Positions 25,706 to 39,900 of a stretch of DNA of 64,000 nucleotides are shown one piece after another. The DNA lies in the NCBI RefSeq assembly GCF_000002995.4, contig NW_025062477.1:9148649-9212648 (forward strand). The letters run 5' to 3'. The notes beneath the pieces are model-generated. The model ran no database searches. It saw only the letters and a list, made by a program, of their open reading frames with translations, and had not been told where the DNA came from. Origin of the DNA: Brugia malayi (lineage: Eukaryota; Nematoda; Chromadorea; Rhabditida; Onchocercidae). The position numbers were made by a program, and so were the translations under genes. The number at the start of each line of letters is the position of its first letter. The first letter of the stretch is position 1.

Positions 25706-28700
25706 TTATAATTCAGTCTTATAAAGACGATTTATTTTAACCAGTTCTTTCTCAGTTTGATACACAATATTATCTGCGTTTTGAGATTCAATAGAAGTTC
25801 CACTAGCTGTCTGAATATGACTATTTCGTGAGCCACCATAAAATCGAACAGTAGGGTAAATGGCCACGCCAACATTCCGACAAACATTTGGCCATAGTCC
25901 ACAATCGACTTTTGCAAGTTTCACACGACCGTGCAAAACCTGGAAAAGGATCGGATTAAAAGGTGGTGACAACGAAATTATAAGTAGGATAAAAGATTAT
26001 GAAAAATTATAAATATTTATCGCTATTTGCATTTTTGCCAAATAAGCGTATAAAAACTGGAAAAATTGCTGCACAAAAATGACCTGCATATAACAGTATT
26101 GCTCATACAATATTTCTCCAATAATTTAAATTGTTAAGAATTTAAAAAGAAAAATAACTGATTCCCGCATTAATTTATATTGTCAGTAATTTCAAAACGT
26201 TGAGCAAAAACAAGCCAACATCGAAAGAAATGACCTACTTATCCACAAAACAGATATTGAGAATGGAGAGAGAAAGAGAAAGAGAGGGAATTTAGAAGGT
26301 TCTGCAGCGACTCTGCATCTGTTTAAAATTCCTGGAATCATAAGTTCATTTTCTAACATACCTCAGCAACACGCTCAAAAACAGGTGCAAATTCAATGCA
26401 GTGTGAGCACCAAGTGACAAAAAAGTCGACTAGCCATGGTTCATCATCTTCCAATACCTTCACAAAGAAATCGTTTCCCATACTTATAACTTTTGATGGC
26501 AAATAATTTCTTAGCCATACTTCCATCGAGCGGTGATCACGCCACCAGTTTGAAGGATAATCTCTGTAACCCTATCTTCTTGACTAATTCTCAGAAAGAG
26601 AAATATGAAAGCCTGCACATGGAAGATTTCAACAAATAAGTACACAGAGTGTAATTCCACTAGTGATAAAATAGTAAAATAAATATCACATAATAGCATC
26701 TCAAATCACTGCACACCAGTTTTTTCAACAATACAGAAAGCCAATGAGAGATAATACTAACACGGTGTAAGAAGCAGAGGAATATAGTCGGATGGTTGGA
26801 TAACTTTGAACACCTAAATTCATGCACAGCTGGCGATGATGATCACAATTGACCATTCCAAAATGAACGATTTCCTTCATGCGCATATTTCGAGCGAGCT
26901 TCTTGTACTCAGGTGCTAACTGTACCAGTTTGAAAATCGAGCTTGTGTTATTTAATAATCAACAAAATAGCTGGAGTGAATTTGTAGAGGTTAAAAATTC
27001 TACCGTTTATTTTTGATTTTCAAAAACGTCTATACCTGATTACAAGGCCCGCACCATGGCGTATAAAAATCAACCAGCCAAATAGTACTTTGTCTTCCAT
27101 CCGAAACCAGTCGATTGAAATCCGATGGCGATAAATCGACCACTATTGGATTACGTGTATCCTAATCACATTTTTTTAATAGTTAGCAATGAATCATTTG
27201 AAAATTCCCCGAAAGAAAAAGTAACAGATTTCTTCAACTAACTTCAATAAATTCCGCTATTGTAATAACATCCAAATAGCCTGCACGAGCAAAAGACCTA
27301 CCACCGCTGTGCCACACTATATTGGGGTAACTGCAAAAAATGTAATTTTAAAATAATTAAAAAAAAATGACAAGTGCGCAGCAAAATTCGGAGATGGTCA
27401 TTGGTCATAAACACTCACTACCGGTCAAATACATTCTTTCCACTAATTTATAAAAATCATAAGCTTGAAAATGATTGTAAAACCTCGTTCACTATAGAAA
27501 TTTAGAAGGAAAAAGAAAACTCACAGTTTCTTCATCACTCTAAAACTTACGCATTAGTATTCGTTTTTCTACAAATGTCACCATGTTGATCGCAATCAAT
27601 AGTCCCAATTTTTATATTTTTCACATAGTTATGCAGTCTTCTTAACTCGTTGAGCAAACGTAAACAAGGTGGACACCACTGCAAGTAAAATACACAAGCT
27701 GGAGGGACAAGAATTGATAAACCAATAAAAAATAATAAGTAGCTTACTGGAGCATAGTAATCGATGAGCCATTCATCACCGGAATCGATAGCAGATTTAT
27801 AGGTTTCGGGCGTAAGAGTAACAAGTGGTGAAGAATGACTTTCCATAGCAAATAGGGCAATATCATGCACCGTTTCCATCTTGCCTGCGTTAAAATAAGA
27901 ATTATTAAAAAACTCCAACGTCTAATTCTGAATGCAGCCCTCGACTAAAACACTTAATATTTTCGTTAAGCATAAAACAAATGCCATAATAGAAAGATAC
28001 AGAGAAAATTATTTGTATGATGCAGTAAAAACAAACCATGATATATTTCATAGCTTCCTTGTTTTTTGAACAGAACCCATTTTGGAAGTTTATTCAGCTT
28101 CAAGTTCTCACATATAACCCTTGCTTTGGAACAATCAGCAAAATACACCTATATAGAAATAAAAACTTTACGACACGAGAATAGATGAAACAAAGCATAT
28201 TTAAATGATCATTTCAACAAGTTACGCTCACTAAAACTGTTCGATTTTTGCAATGAAATGAACATAACAGAAAGTATTAATTTAACAGAGCTCCTAAAAA
28301 ATTGCTAAGCAATGCTGCTTAATCATTTAATTATTAGCTCAGTTTCAACAATTATAAAAGTTTTTTTACAATGAAGAGTTCAGTTAACGTCATGCTAAAA
28401 TATATATTGGTAAGCTAGTGAAATACATCTAAGATATCCATTTTTTCCAAAAAGTTACTTTAATTTCCCCAGTTATCATTTTCGTTGATAGTTTTTTCAA
28501 ATGAATATTGCTATCTACTTCACCCGAACTAAATCTAACCAGAAATGAATGGTCGCGAATTTGAGCTGAAAAACAGAACAAGTATGAGCAACAAAGGAAA
28601 TAATGAAATGGAAACAATAAAAACAATCAAAAAAGGAAACAAAAATTCAAAAAAAGTTTGTTCAAGCTTCACCTTCAACAATTTTCTCCAATGATTTATC

Positions 28701-31277
28701 AATATAAGGTATATCAGGAACATATGTCAAAACGGCAGCCGCTATTTCTTTGAAGTCAAGACTATTAATCTCCTAAATTGATTTTAGCGATGAAAATTTT
28801 TCTCATGAATAATATATGGGCAGAAAAATCAGTTGATTTCAGTATATTTAAAAACCGAACTGAGAACTTATAGATTAACAAAATAAATGCAACACACCCG
28901 CGCATCATCGGGTTCTCTTCCATCATCAGGTCGGAAATACACCACTCCATTTCTGCGGTTAAACAATGTGCACAATTTCACTGATTCGTCGCAATCAATT
29001 TTCGCAACGTTTACAAGACCATGCAAATTTGCTGCAAGTTTTTTCCTGAAAATATAATTTGTTTTTATTTTGTGATAAAATGTACAAAACCGTACTGATT
29101 AGATTAGGAATAGACTAAAAGTAAACAATGTGTTTTAACTAAAAAATAAACTTTAAAAAGAAAAATGACGGAAATTCCGTAAGCAGCACTTTTATCTAGT
29201 ATTTGCTACACATGACGGAGAGGATTTACTGGCCATCATCAACCAAGTTATGCTGAGATTGACCACTGATGTACGAAGGCAAGATTGACTTTTCAGATCC
29301 AAAAAAAGTGCTGTCATTTCAATCATAGAAAACTTCATAGAGTTGGAAAATAACACAACCTGTTCAATTCCGATAAACAATCACTACTCCGACGTTCACA
29401 AAAATCCAGTAACCATCCATGTGCATCTTTCCTACTTTCTTTGAGCTTAAATAAGTCAGTGTCGGAATCCATCAACTGCAGTACAATACCAGTAACGTAT
29501 TTCATGGCAAATGTTACTATCTGATTCAGTTGTCGTTGTCCGTGGAAAAAATGACGCTGAAAGAAACATGTTGGAATAAATGATTAACAAATAAGTAATA
29601 TATTCTGTCATTTTCGATAAAAATCAATTTCGTAGGTTAAAGATGGTTAAAATCGTTTAAATTATGGAAAAAGTTGCAGCGAAAGAAAATTCCTTGTTCA
29701 TTATATCAACTTTTTCGTGCTGACCTTGATTCTATTTCTTGAAGAAACGATTTTTTCTAAATAAAAGTTTCCTGCAAAAAGATGTCAAAACAGTCCGATG
29801 ATATAAGACTGAAGCGCATGCATGCCAATCTAATCAAAAGTCAGTCTAACAAATAATGTTAATTAATAATATATAGGCGAAAGACAAAAAACAAAAAATG
29901 CGCGGAAACTCACATGAGGATAAATTACCAAACTTGGGTAACCCGTCACACCTTCTGAATGGCAAAGCATAGGATCTTCAGCACAATTTACAGCACCTAT
30001 CCGCAGAACATCTTCCATTTCTTGAGCAAATTTTCGCCACTAAAAAGTTAATATCCTAGCCAAACTTTCCAAAAAAAAAAAAAAGAAAAAAAGAAAAAAA
30101 AGGAAAAAACAGAACTTACGGTAGGTGCTAGCTGGTGACAGTGTGAACAAAATGTAGAATAGAAATTGATGAACCATATTTCATTCGTTTCAGAGACTGT
30201 CCTTTCGAAATCCGATCGTGATAATGTTATTATTTCTCTATCCTCATCGTATATACCTAAAATAGAGTTGAAAAAAAAAAAAAAAAAAAGGATTGAGATG
30301 TCCCAAGAAATCGAACTGAAAGAAAAAAAAAACCTAAATGCCTCTTATTTAAAAAATACAAATTTCGAATTGATAAGTTAATTTCAATTTTATATTGAAA
30401 TAAGAAATATACAAAATAATTCGTATACTTCTTACTCTCCCTAAAATTTTCGTGTTTTTTTTTTGATCCAGTAGCAATAATTATATGTTGCAACTAAATT
30501 ATTTTAATCACATAAAATGTTTAAAAAGAATTCCATTGATTACTCTAAATATCTGTTGTTGCAACGTAAAATCATAACTAATTTACCAGTTCGAAATTTA
30601 CGGTTTTTAAATACGAAACACTTAAACTTTATTTTTTTCTTTCAATTCAATTCCTTTTTCCACACCTTTTATTAAAATCGATTCCGGTGAAATATTCACT
30701 AAAGTGTTTAAAGATACATACCAAAGTTATCTTTATAAAATTGCCACGGCTGGTACTGATGGTTTTCTTTAAAGTTATCGTTTAAACCTTTTTCACCATG
30801 CTGATCATATATTTTTCGCATTTCTTCATCCATTAACACTTCATAAGCACGATAAAGCTTCATGAATTCTTTATGTGCATTTTTATCATTCTCAAAGTAC
30901 AAGTAAAGTATTAATAACTGATAAAACTACTATCAAATGAAACAGCGGATAATTTTAAACAGTTGGTCTTAAATCCAAATTTTGTATCCCTTCCGCAACC
31001 TTATTAAGGCTTATTTACATCAGGAACACAACTCAGCGATTTTGATGCAATTTCTCATGATTGCACACCTATATCTCCTGGAAAATTCAAGGCGAAGAAA
31101 ACTCACAGGATTTTTATCTGGATGTTTGACCAGAACTAGCTTCTTGAAAGCTCTTCTAATTGCTCTATTATCAGCTTCCCGAGATATCCCAAGCAAGCGG
31201 TAGAAATCTTCACAACTGATACAAGAAATTAACAGAAGAAAACAAAACTGTGAGAAAAATATGAGACGCATTACCAT
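25706..31277 (-). CDS. dnj-27: ERdj5/DNAJC10 homologue: ER J-domain thioredoxin disulfide reductase
   Basis: Sixteen exons: 31277-31107, 30890-30722, 30256-30120, 30039-29914, 29556-29360, 29045-28898, 28772-28673, 28565-28459, 28148-28037, 27884-27748, 27678-27551, 27330-27243, 27161-27036, 26919-26764, 26571-26362, 25939-25706; about 781 residues (human 793). A signal peptide (about 1-22) is followed by a J domain with HPD (residues 51-53) and a thioredoxin domain with CSHC. Next come two degenerate thioredoxin folds, then domains with CPPC, CGPC and CSHC. The protein ends KTEL, a KDEL-type ER retention signal. The family recruits BiP through HPD and reduces wrong disulfides to promote ER-associated degradation. 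The order of CXXC motifs differs from human. The exon ending at 26764 could instead end at 26758. The gene symbol follows the C. elegans orthologue name. Confidence 0.95.
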
Positions 31278-33875
31278 GGGTAGTTTCTATTTCTACAAAA
31301 AGCACCTGGAATAAAGAAATTACTTAAATTGTGCCTCGAATACATTTCCTCAATAAACTATAAAAATAAGAAATAAAAGCAAAAATACCGTGGAGAACCT
31401 AAACGTCTAAAAAAAATAAAAGTCCATATTAATTACTCTTGTTTCAGTTTTTTTTTCTTTTTCTTAAGGTTGAAATGTTAAGCACAACTGAGAATTTCAA
31501 AACTAAGCTGTTGAGTGATTTTTTTCTTTGGATACGATTTTTTTTTTTTGGAAAAACATTAAAAGATACCTTTGTGGGAAAACACTAATTAGCTTGAAAG
31601 ACGAGAAAAATCACTGCAGTTTTTACATAACATTTCATTGTACACCTGGAATGAAAAGCAATACATAAACGCCTATTTATTTCTTACCTGAACACAGGTA
31701 AGAAACGTGCTATGTTGGCATGAACAACATAATGCATACACAGACAACCCTCAAATGCCACTAACATTTCAAACATAAAAGAATAGCCGACGATAGTGTT
31801 TCTCTTGGAAATTACCGCAGGATTTAATGAACATTTCAATATCTAGAATAATGAACTGTCATATTCCTTATTCATACCTATTTCAAATTGTAGTGTATCC
31901 GGCATAAGATGACTGGAAGATTTGTTCCTCAAATATTATCGTTAAAATAAAAAACAACGCAAAATTCGTATTTATATATCTATTTCACAAATAAATCACT
32001 AATCAAGAGTGTTAATCTGAAGGATTTCAGGATAACCTAACCACATCATAGAACTAAAGGAATTCACAGCGACACATCACACAAAACAGAGTAATTCAGT
32101 CGGAATATTACTGATCTAATTCAATACACTAATTGAAATTATGACATAATGAAAGGAGACGATACAAGTCCAGAGATACGACACGAGCGAATAATGGAGG
32201 AGGAGATGACAGACAGAAAAGACCGTGAGTGAGACTATTTGCTTATTCTGAAATGACAGTTGAGGAGAAACAGTTGGAAATTGCGAGTTTCTCGAAGTTG
32301 CGCAAATGCTGATAGCAATTCACAGAGGACATTTTGCAGCTACAACGAGAAATGAGCGCAAGATGATTAACTTAGTGGAACTCATTTTGTGTATAATCTC
32401 GAATCCTACAAGACAAACTTTAGCAACTTATGCAGTAGTACCACGCAGAACATAAGCATATACGATAATTCTGTGCAGCTTAATATTGCTTTGAGTCAGT
32501 CATCGCACATGAAAATGATGTTAATATGTTGAAATGGATTGGCAGCTTAACGCGGATGTTCAATTCTCATTTCCACATTTTATAATTTCGATAAATTTTA
32601 GACTTCTACTCACTTTTTTGATTATTATGGCAATTATCGCGAATCATGGCTATTTACTTTTTTCTGCACACTTTGTGCTCAACCAAATTACACCAGTTAG
32701 AATCTTCGGATTTCATGAAATTTTACCGTTAACATTCATGCAAAAGGACAACTTCGAGAAATTTTTATCAATTTCGAAGTCTTTTCCCAAAAATTTCAAA
32801 TTTCGTTCTTTTCGAGTAAATAACGAAAAGCTTATATAAGATAGCTAACATGAACTTTCCACAGCTTATGGAATCTTATTTTGATTCTTACTGATCCAAC
32901 ATTAAACACGAATTAACTACATAACATCCGCTCATTTTTACGTTTACCTCATTTCATTAGTGAAAGAAAACTTTCAGCTGATGTTCATCTAGCTACTTGC
33001 TTATGGAATCAACCAGCGAATATTATATGAAAAGAATCTGAGCCTTAATGTTATTTTTGATACCGCACTAACTAAGTTCATGATTGATTTTTTTAACTTA
33101 AAGTGACCAAAAATTTTGCTTTTCAAGGATAACTCCGATCTTTTCTAAACTTTTCTATTTAATGATTGAAAGCACTCCGAGCGTAAAAATAAAAATATCT
33201 GCAATCTCAAATAGACGCAAACATAAACTTCAATCACATAAAGCTGATCTAAACAGTATACGAAGACATACTGAAAAGTAATTTTAGTAAAAAAAAACTT
33301 TAGTAAAAAAAAAACTAATAAAAAAAAGTAACTTCGGTAAAAACATTTTTCCATAACCAAAATGACACAAGATATGTGTAAAAGTAAAGCAAAACACAAC
33401 ATTTGTCTTATTCAAAATTTAGAAAGGAAAAATCGGAACAAGTGAAGACAACCTCTCATACTAGTATATTTTTTTGAAAAAAAAATTTATGGTTTATAAA
33501 CAAATTTCAAGGGATATCCCTTTTAGTGCAATACACAGAAATCAATTAGATGGAATCAGAATAACAAACAAAACAATAACATCATAACGAGAAGCTTAAA
33601 TACTAAAAATGAAGAGATATACAAAGAAAAGACCAAACAACTAAAATTCCATTTCTTCTAGAGAATATAATTACTTTAAAAAATTTTTGAAGATAATTAA
33701 TGAAAATTTCTTTTCCAAAAAATTGGAACTTAAGTACATCTGCTAAATATTAAAATTGAGAATAACGGGTATGGAAATTCTGCGTAAACAGCATTAAAAA
33801 AAAAAAAACGTAATCGCCATGACATTTCAGATTAAACTTGGCTTGAAGATCAGGAAATAGCTGAGGACTCCTTCT
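31278..33875. other. Intergenic region upstream of the ERdj5 gene
   Basis: About 2.6 kb between two minus-strand genes: the FEN1 3' end on the right and the ERdj5 start on the left. It presumably contains the ERdj5 promoter. A plus-strand open frame at 32534-32839 is hydrophobic and AT-rich and looks like chance. Short A-rich tandem pieces (TAGTAAAAAAAAACT-like) occur at 33280-33330. Confidence 0.55.
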
Positions 33876-36478
33876 TCATTTTTTCGCTTTTTTGCCCAAA
33901 CTCGGCCCTCGTTTTTTCAGATTATTTTTCTCTTCATTTTTTCTTTTTGTTGTTTCAGAGGTAACTACTTTACTCACCGAAAAAAATGAGTCAATACGGG
34001 CTTGTTGTGCAGCTTGACGTCCTTTCTGCATTCTGGTTAAACTACCTCTCACTCTGTCCTCACTGAAAAATTTGCAAATCTAGTGAATCTTGAATGAACG
34101 AACGAAATCTTCGCAAAACTTTCTAAGAAAATCAAAAAGTGAAATTGATAAACTTACTTAAAACTTTTTTCAACACATAGAAATTGTACAATTCCTTCGA
34201 CATCAGGTTCTTTCCAAACTAACTGAAATTATCTGTTTTTATTCAAATTGATTTGGAAAAATTTTCTTCATAACATTTTTATTTACCTCGAGATTTTCAC
34301 AGTTCATGACATCCGGTTCCAAGAATAGTCGTCGTGCTTCCTTGTATTGCCAGTCTTGGGGTATTGGATATTTCTGAAAACACACCTCGATTTATCAGTA
34401 TGTAACAATCTGAAAAATAATTTAAAAACAATTTCAACACATACGTAAACAAAGACCTACAAACCGTTTGATTAATTGTTTCAAGAACATTTTCTATGCA
34501 TTCATACTTCTTGATAAGTTCAAATGCTTTTTTTGGACCAATGCCCCGAATTGTTGATACATAATCACAACCCAGCAATATACAGAGATCTACAAATTGT
34601 CCCATATTCATTCCGAAATCTTTCAAAACTTGGTTTAAATTCATTTCCTTCACTGGCAGTTTTTTAGCTTCGCTGAAATAAAAAGCTTGAAAACCATTAA
34701 AAATTTAACCAAACATTTACTGAATTTAAGATGATAAAGAAAAGGTAACTGTGAACTGCATGCGATTACCTTATTAAAATTCTGAAGTTAGAATAACATG
34801 GCTTGTAGTTACAAGAAATACAAGGCAATCACGGTTGCATAATAGCATCTGATTAATATAATAGGCAACTATATTTCAACAAAAATTCATGCCTGAATAG
34901 TTGTAAATTATACAGGATGCCAAATCAGATTAAAATTTGGTAGATTGTTGCTAAGAAATTGATATTTCTATTCCGAATGATATTATTCGGCTTCAATTAA
35001 CACAGGCTAGCACATTTCAATGAACTCCAGCCATTCTACGAATCATATTTGGCTAACCTTGCTATCATTTGACGCAAAAGAATGGGTGAACCAAAAGTCA
35101 GTGCATCCATATCTTCAGAAACCGTAGCAAACACTTTACCAGCTTTCGCAAGAGCGGCACATTGAGCTTCTGCTTCGCATGGTGCATCCAGGACTGGAAT
35201 TCCCATCAACGTTACTAGCCGTTTAGCTTCTTCACTTTGTTCTTTTGTAACCTTCAAATTTCAGAAAACTTGACCAAAACAGCACTACGCAACAAAATAA
35301 TTTTCATGTATGCTTCCTAGGTATTACAGAAAGTAAAAAGCAACAAATACTTTTCAAATTACAAAGCAATAAGTTGAAAATCCAAAAACTAACGCTGCAA
35401 ATTCCCAATTTACTGGATATAATTTATAGTGTATGAAACAAACACTTTCTAATGGTAATAACACAGAAAGAACATACTTGCAGTACAAAAAAAAGATTTT
35501 AATGAACTACTACTTTCATTCGGTTTCTATCCTTGTTTAAGTATCTAAGAGGAACTGTGGATAAAACGAAAAAGTTCTGAAAGTGAAACAAAGAACAGAA
35601 TATGGCACAATAATCCAAGTAAACACTCTTCTTCTTGAAGAATTTGAAATGTAAAAGTGATAACCTTTACAAGACGTTTTTCAAATTTGTTAACGGACGT
35701 CTCGTCTCCCAGTTCGACTGCATCATTTCGTTGTTTTTCTGCTTCGGTTCTTCGCTCGGTACGTTTCTCCAATTCACTTGTTTTCATCTGCGGTGGCTTG
35801 CCGTCAAATACATATACTGGTTTTATTCCATTATCGATCATTCGAATAGTTCGATAAAACATGCCAAGCAAATGACTTGAAAAAAGATCGAGTCATCCTT
35901 AATACTTTCACATATAATGCTTTGCTCCAGATGAATTAGCAATTAAGCCGAACACTGATTTGTTGCAAACTATTTCTTCTTCAAAGAAATAATAACTATA
36001 ATCAAACTTAAAAATCGCCTGTGTTTATGCTGCAGAGTTCACTTTAGCTTTATTTACTAAGAAAATGCTTTTGCTTCTCGGACTACATTTCAAAGTATTA
36101 CCAAGAATTTGGAACCAATACGAGCAAGCTGGTGGATTATTGTGCGGAATCAAACCATTTATTACATTGACAAGATTTCACGTAACGGTGTATAGCGCGG
36201 TGTAAACACATGAGCACTGATATTCGACAAGGTGCCTCATCGTCATCTTAGAGATCCAGCTTTTTACAACTATAAGTATTATCAATTAATCACCTCGTTG
36301 TTTCGCCGCTTTCGGTCTGAAGCTGTGATCCATCTTGTCGCACTGCAATGAGGAACTGATAGAGACACATTGATGCATCCACTGCTACTTTTCGACCAAA
36401 ATATCCTTTAAATTCCTTAAGTCGTATACTATTTGGCGAATGGTCACCGATCACCTTTGACAGATCCTTCACACCCAT
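33876..36478 (-). CDS. crn-1: Flap endonuclease 1 (FEN1)
   Basis: Seven exons: 36478-36294, 35875-35665, 35251-35058, 34672-34465, 34373-34287, 34222-34158, 34062-33876; 378 residues (human 380). The N domain begins [19 protein letters not shown] with the metal-binding Asp in VAVDASM, and continues with [11 protein letters not shown]. The I domain has [11 protein letters not shown] and [14 protein letters not shown], and LGCDY is followed by the helix-hairpin-helix [12 protein letters not shown]. Near the C-terminus [10 protein letters not shown] is a PCNA-binding PIP box, and the tail is Lys-rich. All metal-ligand acidic residues that I can place are present. It cuts 5' flaps in Okazaki fragment maturation and long-patch base excision repair in the nucleus. 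The C. elegans orthologue is crn-1. It is divergent from EXOC8. Confidence 0.97.
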
Positions 36479-36989
36479 TGCTGCAAATGTTAATTAAGAA
36501 AAAATCACTCGTTGAGCTATTACACTATAAAGAAAGAGGTCATTCTCAAGATCGATGAAAGCATTCTAGGACTGACATATGAATCAACCATCAATCAATC
36601 AATCACTTAGTGTGCTTAATCCTTCAATGTTCGTTTCCCGGATGCTAATCTTTTAGCCATATCGGGAACAAATCACCGCTCAATGGCATGTACTCAACAC
36701 CACTGCAACCTAAATTTCAAAAAACCGCCAACCGATACTTGTGTTGTAGCGCTTTCCGTGATTCCTCGCTGCATCAATGAAGGGAGGAGGAGTGGATCAG
36801 AGAGGAGGGGTTGACAAGGTGGAGAGAGGAGGGTATTTATCAAGATTGGAGTATTTGGCATGTTTGAAGTATGCTTGTCGTTGTAAGTTATGTCGGTCGC
36901 GTATGCTTCCATCTATTGTGTATTTGGAGTTGTGTAGATGGACTGCTTCGTTCATTTTTACCATTTTAAAATATTCCCTGAAGGCTTCG
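36479..36989. promoter_or_regulatory. Bidirectional FEN1/EXOC8 promoter region
   Basis: About 510 bp separate the FEN1 start codon (minus) from the chosen EXOC8 start (plus). It holds a plus-strand purine tract rich in GGA and GAGG at 36777-36832, unlike the AT-rich surroundings, which could be a core promoter or transcription-factor site cluster. An open frame runs upstream of the EXOC8 ATG, but its sequence does not look like protein of this family. Confidence 0.5.
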
Positions 36990-39900
36990 ATGATATCTTC
37001 AAATACTATGGAAAATTCGATGATTGATGATCACTTTAGTGAGGAGGATTTTGACGCAATATCTTGTTGGTATTTTTGCTTAAAAATTTTTTTTTTTGGA
37101 TATCACTTCAAACTTGCTGAATTTTTAACTAAAAAATGTATTGTAAAGTTTTAAAATTTTTTCTGGTGCTATAGGTGTAGGTTACTTTATCTTCTAAAGT
37201 GTAATTCACTCCACTTTTGTAGCTGAATGTCTCCCAAACATGATTTTGACGCGGATTACAATGACAAGTCAAGTCCTGGCAAATTAGTTTCTTTTTTAGA
37301 AATGAAGTGAAAGAACTTTAGTTTTTTATCGTTTTAGACGTTCGGGACCAGTTAAGAGGTATGAAAAGTGGCGATGAAACACGACAGTTGCAAGCATTTC
37401 ACGCTAGATTAAATGTAGCTAATGCACAATCATCGGAATTAGTGAAGAAGAGTGTCTTTTTGAACTATAAAAAGTTCATCGATACTGCCAGAGAAGTTTC
37501 ATGTTACGTTTCTTCATAGAGTTGAATGTATCCTTTTCCTTTTCAGCACTATATAGTTTTGCCGTTGATCCATTCCATTAATACTCTCCCAAATATGTAA
37601 GGTTAAAAAGATTTCTTTGTGCTTTTTCTAGAATAGATTTTGCTGACGATTTTGGTAACAAATGTCTAAACAATACGAGCCCTGGAACCTTTTTTCATCT
37701 GTTAACCGATCAGTTATGTAATTATATAACTCTTTGAGCTTTTTTAATTTCGTAGACTTTTTTAATCGTTTTGTAAAATTTAAGCATGTTTTATCATTTC
37801 AAAGTGATCAAAAGAATTTAAAATATTGCATACGAATGCGGTTCATCAACCAAATACAAATATAAATCCACAATTTCAGTTGTAGTTGTATTTCTATTCA
37901 AAATTTCTTTTTTGCTTCTTTTTTTTTTTCTTTTTTTACTAACTTTTCTTGTATAAGCTTTTTTTTTTTTATATTCTTCGCAAGCTTTTATTTCTTTTTA
38001 GATCTGGAACGGGAAATATATGAACTTTCATCACTGTTATCAGATCAACGGATGCTTATTGAAACACTGATGCAGATGACTGGGGAAGATCGTTCTTCCA
38101 TTGGAACTGCCAGTCTTCACACTTCATTCAGCGTTAACCCAATGAATGTATTGATGCAGAAAATGGACGGTATTGCTGTAGGTTTTCAATTACATGTTTT
38201 GATAGTAGGCAGTACTTTTCAAAGCAGCAGTGATATATCTTATTGAGATGTCATGTTGCTGCTTGCATTAAATTCTTTTATGGCTTATTTCCACTTACTT
38301 GCAACTTGTCCCTTGCAGTCTATGTTAAATAATTTACCAACTTCTGATCGAGTAATCATGCACGGTGAAGTAGTTCAGTTGGACAGCGACAACATGCGGC
38401 CACAACACAATGTAATGCTTATTTTGTTATCAGACCGACTACTCATTGGACAACCATCTTCAGGTTATATTTCTTCATGTGTTTTAGTTTGTAAAATTTC
38501 ATCGGTTATTCATTTATATGTGGTATCATATATGGTATTAAGAAATGTTATTATTTTAGGAAAATATCGTTTTCAGTTGGAATCTTCACATCCGTTGAAC
38601 AATATAGCAGCTGTTAATATCAAGGATAGAGAAAATGGCGAAACTGTGACCAGCATGTTTAAGTTGTTGATTTTTCCAGGACAAAGGTATTTTGTCTATA
38701 TGGAGGTATTCTATCAATAAGATACCACTAAAATACATGGTAGACGTTAAGAGAAAATATGTATACTAGAGCAGTTGAAAGAGGAACTAAACTCAGTTAA
38801 ATTTGGGAACACGTATTTTCTTTCAATACGCTTCATTCTCAAGTATATAAGACTACGTCAAGAAATTAATTTAATCTTGAAGAAACATTCCCAAACAGGT
38901 TTTTTCTTGCTGAAAATGCCCGAATTAAAAAAGAATGGTTGGACTGCATCGAGAATGCCAAAAGAGAACTCCTTCATGAGGGATCATTAGTACGTCAAGC
39001 AACAATCCGTGGGAAACGTCGACATGACCTGTCAGCGAAGATGGAATTAGGTAATCAATTTATGCCGGTTGCGGAGTCGGTTGCTATTAAATCACCTGAT
39101 GAAAGTGCATGGCTCAATGAATTGCCTGCAGAATTGGATGATTGCATTGCTCATCGAGATATGGAACACGCGGTACTTTTCGAAGTTCAATTCATAAGAA
39201 AATATTTGAATTCTTAGAGAAGCTTGTGGTCGAAGTGGGATAAAACTGCTGATTCGGAGAAGTATGGACTTTGAAATTAAAGGATCGAACAAATCTGTAT
39301 TTTAGGTAGAGTTGATAATGGAATGGAAAAGTTGCAACACAAAAGAAGCAACAATTGATGCACAGCTGACACTTCGTGAAACCCAAATTGTGCAGTTACT
39401 TAGCGAAAAGGCAAGGTGATTTTATTAACACGAAAATGATTTTTCAACAATGACAATGGAACCCTTGAAATGCTTTTGGAAAGTTGATATAGAGAGGTTT
39501 ATTTTTATAACTCAATTTTATGTTTTATTAGTGCAGGTTCGTCGTCCAGGTGCTTTACATGGTGGTCCTCGAGCTATCAAGAAAGCAATCAACCTTTTAA
39601 CGATTCTTGGCCGAGCTTCACAAGCAGTTGACCTTTACTTGAAAAAAAGGAGCACAGTGGTTAGTTACTTGTTTATGTTTTTTTTTTTCTTCGGATATGA
39701 GGTGATGAAGAATGGCAATGAACATTTAAAGTTTTTTGAATATTGTTACTTCAAATGTATGGGTAACTGCATTTTTTCTTACGATTGGAAAATCTCTGTT
39801 AGACTGTTTAAAGATTAGAAAATCTACGGAGTAAGAGCTGTTCATATAATTTATTTAATGCCCAATTTCTATCCATTTCCTTTAATGTTCGAATTCGATA

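Noticed and set aside
32534..32839. Plus-strand open frame of 101 codons starting with ATG
   Set aside because: Hydrophobic, Phe/Ile/Asn-rich composition typical of AT-rich noise; no splice signals or family resemblance.
37232..37286. Possible alternative first exon of EXOC8 (MSPKHDFDADYNDK)
   Set aside because: The exon ending at 37065 joins to 37338 in the correct phase and its DFDAIS-YVRDQL sequence matches the family N-terminus; this segment would not add a better match.
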